From Cyclostephanos tholiformis (lineage: Eukaryota; Bacillariophyta; Thalassiosirophyceae; Thalassiosirales; Thalassiosiraceae): a DNA stretch of 30,103 nt. Shown in pieces: positions 24,046 to 30,103 of this stretch (position 1 is its first letter; every line of letters starts with the position of its first letter). The translations under genes were made by a program, and so were the position numbers. The stretch lies in NCBI GenBank assembly GCA_036939975.1, contig JALLPB010000038.1:1-30103 (forward strand), written 5' to 3'. A model generated the notes under the pieces. The model had not been told where the DNA came from. It saw only the letters and a list, made by a program, of their open reading frames with translations, and made no database searches.

Positions 24046-25902
24046 CTACGGCGACTCGACGGTGAAATCCACGCTCCCACCGCCATTACCCGACTCGTTC
24101 CCGGTCGACCTCTCGACCAAAAACTTCTTAACCGCCGAACCGTGCGCGTCGTAGGCGATCAGGACGTCGTCGAAGTTCACTATCATACGACCGCTCCTTC
24201 CCGGGGGGATGCCATGGGACAGCTGTATCTGTTCCCCGGTCTCGGGATGGACTTGGAAGATTCGCACGCTGCGAGGGTGCGGCAGCGTATTGAAGAAGGT
24301 GGCCACAATCCCCTCCCCCCCAGTACCATCGTTCGAGTAGTCGCCGTCGTCCCCCGCCATGCCCTGGATGGAGCCGGATGCGGTGATCACCCCGCCCATC
24401 GCGACGCTACCGCCACCCATCTTGTTTCTGCCATCCCCCGTCGCATCCGAGGAGGCGACGTCGTCCTCGCCGTTCATGAGCGCCATCACGGCCATTTCGA
24501 TGTCCAGGACCTCCCTAGGACCGAAGCGTCGCATTGCGCCCAGGCTGCTCGGGCTGTTCTCGGCTAGGTGCGATGCGTCCGTCGTTCCAGGCACGACCCC
24601 GACGCCCCGGTGATGAACGAGGTATCCCAGTACCACCTGTATCGGCGAATATCCGTAGGCGTCGTCGACATTCGCGATACCATCACCGCCGGCGCCGTCC
24701 TCGTCCTTATTAATACCCCCCTCGATCGTAGTCGTCATCAGGCCGCCGTGTCTGGCCCCGATGCGTTCCAACTTGGCATATGCGAGGGGCGCGTCGTCCT
24801 TCCCCCCCAATATGGTGGATACGACATCGTGACACTGATAGTGCACGCCGTGCCCCACGAGCTCCTCGACCAGTCCCTCCTGCGTGAATAACGTGCGCAG
24901 CGTGCCCTGATACACGTGAGGGCCGACCGTGGCGATATCGAAGAGCTGGGACATGTCCGACGGTCCGAAGTCGCCTATGCCGATGCCCTCCAACACGCCA
25001 CGATTGTACAACTCCTCGAGGGCTCGATAACTACGCTTCCACGCCCCGTCCTTATCCAGCAGTGGCGATATGCCCGCGTCCCTCACGGACTTATCCAATC
25101 CGTCCTCCTCGTCGGCGCAATTGTCGTACTTGATCGGGAAGTTGGGCGAATTCGCGTACGACGGCGATTCGAATACCTCGTCGCGACAACGGGGATATTG
25201 GAGTATGGCGTACACGCGCACGTCCGGCGAATTCGTCGATCCTACGACCCCCCCCGTCACGACGGATACGATGTCGTGGTTCTCCCCCCCCCCGGGCAAG
25301 ACGTCCGACAGAGAATTACGCACGCTCATCATGGTGCGCTCGTACCCGAGGTGGGTGTGCCAGACCTTGATCATGACGTGGTAAACGTTCGCATTTTCGT
25401 CGTCGTTGCCCCCCCCCCCCGTCGTCCTCGCCCCCGCGGATGTCAATGTCGACGATGATTTCGATGACGATGTCGACAACGTCGACATCGTCCGACTCAG
25501 GGATCGGCCGACCAATACCTCCAACGTCGAATCGTTATGTCCGTGACTCGTGTCGATGAGCCTGTATTTCATCATCTGCCCGCCGAACGTCGATTTCCCC
25601 CTCCCCCCCCCACCGGCGTCCAATGCCAATGCCAGAACGTACGGCACCCTCCCGTGGGGGAGATTGCCCACCCCAATCCCGATGAGGGGCAATGTCGCTT
25701 TCGTCCTCGTTCTCGTTCTGGTCGTCGTCGACGTCCCATCCCCGGCGTCCTCGTCGGTCGGTACGACGGCGGACGTCACGCGAAGGGAGGCAGCGGATGC
25801 ATACATGATGTCATGATTTCGGCGCGATATCGACGGTGACATCATCGTTATCGCGAGGATGGCCGCGATGGACGCGGTCGTCGTCGTTCGCGGACGCTTC
25901 AT
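24046..25902 (-). CDS. aldo/keto-reductase-like protein with altered catalytic tetrad and C-terminal beta domain
   Basis: 618 residues, about twice a normal AKR. The N-terminus has a hydrophobic stretch (8-24) and an Ala/Ser-rich region suggesting ER entry. The AKR barrel runs from about 70 to 455: LPLIGIGVGN (71-80), YRLIDTSHGH (113-122), MIKVWHTHLGYERT (177-190), ALEELYNRGVLEGIGIGDFG (294-313), then SPIQVVLGYLVHHRGVGVVP and TTDASHLAEN. Of the tetrad Asp-Tyr-Lys-His, Asp117 and Lys179 are present, but the Tyr site is His122 and the His site is Gln235 (YAILQYP where LIHWP is usual). Classical reductase activity is therefore doubtful. Long Ser/Gly inserts interrupt loops. A further domain (about 532-598, FFNTLPHPRSVRIFQV, GIPPGRS, DDVLIAYDAHG) resembles the beta domain of VHL proteins in pattern; this is tentative. 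Convergent with the isomerase gene. Confidence 0.82.
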   Translation of the reverse strand: MKRPRTTTTASIAAILAITMMSPSISRRNHDIMYASAASLRVTSAVVPTDEDAGDGTSTTTRTRTRTKATLPLIGIGVGNLPHGRVPYVLALALDAGGGGRGKSTFGGQMMKYRLIDTSHGHNDSTLEVLVGRSLSRTMSTLSTSSSKSSSTLTSAGARTTGGGGNDDENANVYHVMIKVWHTHLGYERTMMSVRNSLSDVLPGGGENHDIVSVVTGGVVGSTNSPDVRVYAILQYPRCRDEVFESPSYANSPNFPIKYDNCADEEDGLDKSVRDAGISPLLDKDGAWKRSYRALEELYNRGVLEGIGIGDFGPSDMSQLFDIATVGPHVYQGTLRTLFTQEGLVEELVGHGVHYQCHDVVSTILGGKDDAPLAYAKLERIGARHGGLMTTTIEGGINKDEDGAGGDGIANVDDAYGYSPIQVVLGYLVHHRGVGVVPGTTDASHLAENSPSSLGAMRRFGPREVLDIEMAVMALMNGEDDVASSDATGDGRNKMGGGSVAMGGVITASGSIQGMAGDDGDYSNDGTGGEGIVATFFNTLPHPRSVRIFQVHPETGEQIQLSHGIPPGRSGRMIVNFDDVLIAYDAHGSAVKKFLVERSTGNESGNGGGSVDFTVESP

Positions 25903-26208
25903 GGTGTGCTATGATTTTGTCGTTGTTGTGGAGAGGAGAAAAAAAAATAATTTCACCGAGACATCATAATATTGTGGGGAAAAAAACTAAAATGACCCTT
26001 GTTATGACCGAACTTGGATCACGATTCACGATTAAAAGGACGACATCGAAGATGAGGGAATCGTGTAACATTTTTTACACTTTGTTACATGTAACTACGT
26101 TACACTAATGTGACAGACAGTGTGTTACCAGTAGATGTATGTTACGAAGTAATAAAAAAAGGGAAAATTGTTCAAAGAGAGGATGGAGGAGGAACTGTGA
26201 CCGTGGGG
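25903..26208. promoter_or_regulatory. upstream region of the AKR-like gene with a GTTAC-motif cluster
   Basis: Six copies of GTTAC or its reverse complement fall within 81 bases (26065-26069, 26084-26088, 26091-26095, 26099-26103, 26124-26128, 26141-26145). They include the perfect palindrome GTTACATGTAAC at 26084-26095. The cluster lies about 160-245 bases upstream of the minus-strand start codon, a plausible regulatory position. No known factor is assigned. Confidence 0.4.
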
Positions 26209-26928
26209 ATGTGTGACGGTGGAGGGAAGGGGCAGGGGAGGGCAACGACGACTCGGGCAATGTTCCTTTTTTTCTTGTCTTGTTGTCATCGCCTTCGGAT
26301 GACACCACCGTCGACGTCCACCACTGGATCGCGATCGTGCCGTTGTTGCTGTTTATTGTTGCAACAGTGTCAACGGCCATTGGCGGGGGAAGGGATGGGG
26401 GCGGGACATCATCCACGTCGCCGCTACTTGAGAGATGATGTTGGAGACGACGACGACGACGACAATGTCGACGATGATGACGACAACAAGGAGGGGAACT
26501 GGTACCCAACAATCAACATGCAGGGCAAGAGAACCGACCAGACCATGGTCTCACCATCATTGCTTTTCGTCTTTGTGATGAAATCGGCGGGGGTAACTTG
26601 CAACGACGATGACAATGACAACGGCGACGACGACGACAACGATGATGACGATGAGGTCAACAGCAACGAGGTCAACAACAACAAGGACAAGTACGAGGAT
26701 GAGGTCAACAATGATGAGGACGAGGACAAGGATGACGAGGACGAGTACGAGGACGAGTACGAGGATGAGGATGAGGATGGAGGCGAGGACGAGGAGGAGG
26801 ATGAGGGGGGAGAGGATGTCGACAAAAGTTCAGATTTTGTCTTGTCGGCTGACGGTCATTCCCATCATTCGACAATGCGTGGACCATCGTCGCCCGCAAT
26901 TCCATGGTCCTCAATGATCCATCATTGA
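26209..26928 (+). CDS. acidic low-complexity ORF, doubtful
   Basis: An open frame of 239 residues from ATG 26209; the frame upstream has only GTG. The first part is Gly/Arg/Thr/Cys-rich, and the second is almost entirely Asp, Glu and Asn (runs such as DDDDDDNVDDDDDN and EDEYEDEYEDEDED), generated by GAY/GAR trinucleotide sequence. There is no domain. Repetitive trinucleotide DNA stays open in several frames, so the frame may be accidental; the antisense poly-Ser frame is equally open. A real acidic disordered protein remains possible because the frame continues beyond the repeat with ordinary codons (LSADGHSHHSTM). Confidence 0.25.
   Translation: MCDGGGKGQGRATTTRAMFLFFLSCCHRLRMTPPSTSTTGSRSCRCCCLLLQQCQRPLAGEGMGAGHHPRRRYLRDDVGDDDDDDNVDDDDDNKEGNWYPTINMQGKRTDQTMVSPSLLFVFVMKSAGVTCNDDDNDNGDDDDNDDDDEVNSNEVNNNKDKYEDEVNNDEDEDKDDEDEYEDEYEDEDEDGGEDEEEDEGGEDVDKSSDFVLSADGHSHHSTMRGPSSPAIPWSSMIHH
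26430..26820. repeat. imperfect GAC/GAT/GAG trinucleotide tract
   Basis: Two blocks of nearly pure purine-rich GAN triplets (about 26443-26490 and 26604-26820) with interruptions. Similar GAC/GTC-rich stretches occur inside other genes in this window (for example 19840-19890 and 14945-14970), so triplet expansion seems a general property of this genome. Confidence 0.8.
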
Positions 26929-28080
26929 TGACTTTCGACGATCTATCATCGATGACGTGCGATGTTGAGAACAACGATGACGTGAGGATGTCGATCGGGA
27001 CCGCACGGGACAAGTTGGCGGCATTGGGTGAGGACAAAATAACAGCGGGGGGTAGAAGGGAGAACGACAATATCTAGGACAATGACTACAATGACTATGC
27101 GGCTGATGACAAGGAATTCTGGCTGGCGGCAAGCGGCTAAGTTGAGGACAGCGGGCACGTTGTCTATAATCGGCCGTTCGGAGGGCCCAAGTATTATGTA
27201 TTGAGCATAAAAATTAAAGCTTATGTTAGATAATACATTAGTTGACATTAGACCATCATTTATTTTGTTATAATGTAATATTTTGTATCTCCACTAGTAG
27301 ATGGAATTAATCCACACCATGGTTCGAGCCAAACAAGAGTCTAGAATTTTGTGGGCGCACACGAGGGTTTTTGGTTTAAGATGGTTTCTTGCGCTATGTG
27401 GGAATTCATAGAAATCTGCCCGTACATCATCACATCACATCACACAAAAAATAATACATGTGTACACTTGGTTAGAGAGTACACAAAGTGTACCTAAACC
27501 ACGAAGATAATAATACCATATATCCATCTCTTTCTTTCTTTTATTTTATGCAAAGACTGCTAGTTGAGAAACATTGTGTCTACTAGTGTCCTAATGCATT
27601 CTTGAAGTTAATTTGGCAGCCAAGAGTGGTTTTGGCAGTCGCTACTTGCGGAATTCATAGAAACCATACTGAGACCAAAACTTTTGGCAGAAAGAATTGC
27701 TTTTGGCAGAATATTGCCAAAGCCAGTTTTGGCTGCCAAATTTTTTTTGGCTTCAGATTCATTTTTGGCTTGCGACATATGTTTGCATGACTGGTACCAA
27801 TTATTTATTAATATCATGTTATTGTGTACCAGCCACAACTACAACAACTGGCCTCTCGATCTCATGGTGAGAGTAATATTTTATTATTACAAATAATTAT
27901 TACTCCCCCTCCCCCCTCATCGTCTAACCAAAAAATCAATAATGGACAATGACAAGGTGATGTACGGCCCCGGCAATGCAATCCCAGACTTCCGCGTGAT
28001 CGTTGCTTGCCTTTTGAACTGCCGGTCACAACGAGACGGGCGCTGGTCCTCCACGGAGACCAGGCTCTTTTGCAAGTTCT
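26929..28080. other. intergenic region with short repeats, no supportable gene
   Basis: AT-rich. It contains a possible hairpin with 8-bp arms GTACACTT (27462-27469) and AAGTGTAC (27486-27493), two copies of GAATTCATAGAAA about 250 bases apart (near 27402 and 27651), and the TTTGGC array described separately. Short frames (27602-27896, 27942-28124) have no recognised protein. Confidence 0.5.
27610..27769. repeat. TTTGGC motif array enclosing a 14-bp inverted repeat
   Basis: TTTGGC occurs seven times in 158 bases (27612, 27631, 27683, 27702, 27728, 27746, 27764), four of them as TTTGGCAG. AATTTGGCAGCCAA at 27610-27623 is perfectly complementary to TTGGCTGCCAAATT at 27729-27742, so the region could form a stem with a loop of about 105 bases. 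The function is unknown; it may be part of a small mobile element or a binding-site cluster. Confidence 0.6.
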
Positions 28081-29107
28081 TCAGAACAAGCAAAAGAGTT
28101 GTCGAGCTTGGGAGGGGCTGGTGATGTTACCACCCTCCGGACATTCCTTCCCAGCCTTGCCGTGGGGGGTGGGAGATGGCGTCACGTCCGCCAACAACGT
28201 CATCATCGTCGTTGGATGCACGTGATAGTAATCGTTGTTATACCAGTCGTCGTCGATGACGGGATGATCATGGGACACACTGTGTACGTGATGTTCAAGG
28301 TGATGAAGAAAAGCCTTCGTGCTTTTCGTCGCCTTGGTGCTCTTGCCGGTCTTGGTTGACTTGAGGGCCTTGACCGCCTTGGCGGACACAACGAGATGCG
28401 CCTCGTGGGGATTGTGCCCGTGTGCATCGGTTGGCGGGGGGGTGGATGGGAGGAGGCATGGTGATCGGTGGAGTGGGAGAGGGGGGAACCGCCACGGTGG
28501 CATTGGGCGGCAGAACGATGGAGGCGGCGGCATTGTAGTCGTCGACGTACCACCAGTTATCATCGTCCTGCACATCCACCTCTGGCGGCAATATGGTCGG
28601 TAGAACGACGGAGGAGGTTGGTGGTGGGAAGGGGAGTTCCTCCTCCTGTTCGGTCCCGTAATCGATGGTCACCATTGCCTTGCCCCTCTTGGATAAAATC
28701 GACGTCTTGGAGGACTTGCCGCTCCACCCCATGAAGTCGCCCCCGACGACGACGACGACTGCCGCATCGCCGCCCGATTTACCCCCCTTGGCCTCCTGGG
28801 TCCGTCGTTCATCGCGTCGTTGCTGTTGCTGCCGTTGCTGATGTTGCTGTTGGTGCGACGATTTGACCTCGAGGGATCCAGCCGCGTTAGCGCTCGATAA
28901 TGAAGACGACGAAGATGCCAACGACGATGACATCAGAAACGCCGCCGCCAGCGTCAACGCAAGTAGGATGTTGCGTCGGCCGGGGCCGGAGTTGCCGTTT
29001 ACCCTGCCGCCGCGGCCGGCCTTATCCCCTCCCGCCATCGCCGCCACCACCCCCCTCCTCTTATCCATGGTATTATCGTTCGTGGAAGCGCCTGGTAATT
29101 GTATCAT
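28081..29107 (-). CDS. secreted silaffin/cingulin-like protein, frame broken by one base in a C7 run
   Basis: Two adjacent frames make one protein. The first (ATG 29107; alternatives 29068 and 29038) has a signal peptide with hydrophobic core NILLALTLAAAFLMSSS (46-62) and AxA cleavage near SSANAAG. It then has a Gln-rich stretch (86-96), KXXK pairs GKSSKT and SKRGKA (130-144), a Trp/Tyr/Asp patch DDDNWWYVDDY (181-191) and Pro-rich linkers. At the G7 run on the plus strand (28436-28442), dropping one base moves reading into the second frame. That frame gives DAHGHNPHEAHL, then eight lysines at exact three-residue spacing (KAVKALKSTKTGKSTKATK and one more, bases 28315-28380), then a His/Asp/Tyr tail, ending at TGA 28083-28081. 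The joined length is 341. Secreted Lys/Ser-rich proteins with KXXK and lysine clusters are known silica-associated proteins of Thalassiosira; cingulins are Trp- or Tyr-rich. Function is inferred from pattern only. A sequencing error in the homopolymer is likelier than a pseudogene. Confidence 0.72.
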
Positions 29108-30013
29108 AATAATAACGCACGACCCCCCATAAATTAATCGCCGTGCGAGATGATGATCCTCTTTCTTTCCCTCGTAACCAACCGTGGGATTGTTCTAGCC
29201 TCTCAATGCCTCGGAAAAACAAAAGATCAGGGTATCGCCAGCGTAAGCAAAAGGCGATGATAGTTTATATCGCCTCCAACTTCCTCGAGTGACAAGCGAT
29301 TGTAATTCCTGTATAAATAATCGATGCCGTACTCGACGATCGTATCGGAGATGATGAATATGGTATAACACAATAACACGAACGTGCCCATTCACATTTA
29401 TTAGATAGTGCGGTTATGGGTGGCGTTTGGGGAATATGAAATATTATCACTCCAGAGGATTATATAAATGCCACGTGCATTATTGTAAAGTAAATACCTA
29501 TTAAAATAATACTCTAGGATTCTTCTCTCTCCACAAACAACAAATACTCACGAGAGACCTCCCTCTCTGCCATATCTATCACCTTTTTTTTTTCTTGATA
29601 AAAAATTAATTTTCATCGTGGCGAGCGAGGTGCACGAACATTTACACCAAGATTCCACAGTAAGTGGAGAATTTTTGGAATTGGTATCATACTGATTCCT
29701 AACATTGCAGAACATTCAGTACATTGGAGAGGAATAATAAGATACGATGGACTCAACGGTCGTAGTATTCACAGTACCGAATGGCGTACCTACGATATTG
29801 TACATGGTGGTAGAATACGTACGAGATTTTTTTTGTAGAGTATTGTGTAATGGGTGCCTGCCGTAATTCTTTTTTGGTTTTTGCTAGCGATAGTACCAGA
29901 TCTGGACTCGTTCGTATGTGCCCAAAAGAGGCAGCAGCGAGCAGCGAGCGACGCGACAGCGAGTGACCGAGCGACCAACGCTCCAAAAGAGGCAACAGTC
30001 TATCTACACCACC
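29108..30013. other. divergent intergenic region
   Basis: Lies upstream of both the silaffin-like gene (minus) and the gene starting at 30014 (plus). AT-rich, with a (T)n run at 29584-29594. Near the right end the string CCAAAAGAGGCARCAG occurs twice (about 29919 and 29982) around a GAGCGA-rich stretch, probably in the 5' UTR or promoter of the right-hand gene. No gene or RNA is recognised. Confidence 0.4.
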
Positions 30014-30103
30014 ATGGCCGCAATATTGTCTCATCGGCAGAGGAGGTCGATTCAAGTTCTGATGGCACTGGTCCTATTGGCATGCTACCACAACAGTCTT
30101 CGT
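30014..30103 (+). CDS. N-terminus of a probable secreted protein (partial)
   Basis: ATG at 30014 in the context ACCACCATGG opens a frame that runs to the end of the window (30 codons). It starts MAAILSHRQRRSIQVLMALV and continues LLACYHNSLR: a basic n-region followed by a hydrophobic core, as in a signal peptide or signal anchor. The mature part is outside the window, so no function can be given. The strong start context and the targeting-like sequence are the only support. Confidence 0.45.
   Translation, partial: MAAILSHRQRRSIQVLMALVLLACYHNSLR

Noticed and set aside
26424..26825. Minus-strand poly-Ser/Leu open frame
   Set aside because: Reverse complement of the GAN triplet tract; no start context or domain.
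27310..27340. GGTTCGAGCC resembling a tRNA T-arm
   Set aside because: The stem pairs only three bases and no acceptor stem or anticodon arm can be drawn around it. No tRNA or rRNA gene was found in the window.
1..30103. CRISPR array, integron, phage or bacterial operon
   Set aside because: No regularly spaced direct repeats, no ribosome-binding-site-spaced gene strings, and clear eukaryotic gene families and a probable spliceosomal intron.

Overview
The window looks like nuclear DNA of a diatom, most likely a centric, Thalassiosira-like species. The evidence is a cycloeucalenol cycloisomerase gene (cycloartenol-type sterol synthesis), a secreted lysine-patterned silaffin/cingulin-like protein, type II membrane sulfotransferases, a protein with an FSA signal junction reminiscent of diatom plastid import, mostly intron-less genes, and abundant GAC/GTC trinucleotide and homopolymer-rich coding sequence. 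No prokaryotic operon structure is seen.

Layout. 1-316: end of a zinc-knuckle ORF, possibly retrotransposon gag. 580-1773: sulfotransferase-like membrane protein. 1774-4200: AT-rich decayed DNA with one broken ORF (2790-3979). 4201-4812 (minus): C-terminal half of an MFS transporter. 5409-10445 (minus): 1678-residue protein with three copies of a CX2C...HX3C module. 10446-14799: transposon graveyard with a dead pogo-like transposase, a 291-bp MITE with TA target duplication and a second inverted-repeat pair. 14800-15786: TPR-like protein with an internal hydrophobic segment. 16252-17667 (minus): a second sulfotransferase, divergent from a small CaaX protein at 18119-18382 that I read as a G-protein gamma subunit. 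19062-21278 (minus): membrane-anchored SMP-30/gluconolactonase-like propeller. 21480: a single N. 21555-22382 (minus): N-terminal half of an MFS transporter. 22702-23802: cycloeucalenol cycloisomerase. 24046-25902 (minus): aldo/keto-reductase-like protein with an altered catalytic tetrad and an extra C-terminal domain. 26430-28080: low-complexity and short-repeat DNA. 28081-29107 (minus): silaffin/cingulin-like protein broken by one base in a homopolymer. 30014-end: start of a secreted protein.

Two observations stand out. First, the two MFS halves are the two exons of one gene: they share an exact 72-bp repeat (4868-4939 and 21481-21552), the second copy starts at the base after the N, and collapsing the repeat gives a 129-nt GT-AG intron and a 479-residue protein. 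So 4940-21480 is either a misplaced contig or a very large insertion, and gene neighbourhood across that boundary should not be trusted. Second, the secreted protein at 28081-29107 has eight lysines spaced exactly every third residue, plus two KXXK pairs and Trp/Tyr/His-rich segments, the style of diatom silica-associated proteins.

The genes do not form one pathway. Several act at the endomembrane system or cell surface (two sulfotransferases, the propeller, the transporter, the silaffin-like protein), but there is no sign of co-regulation beyond divergent pairs.
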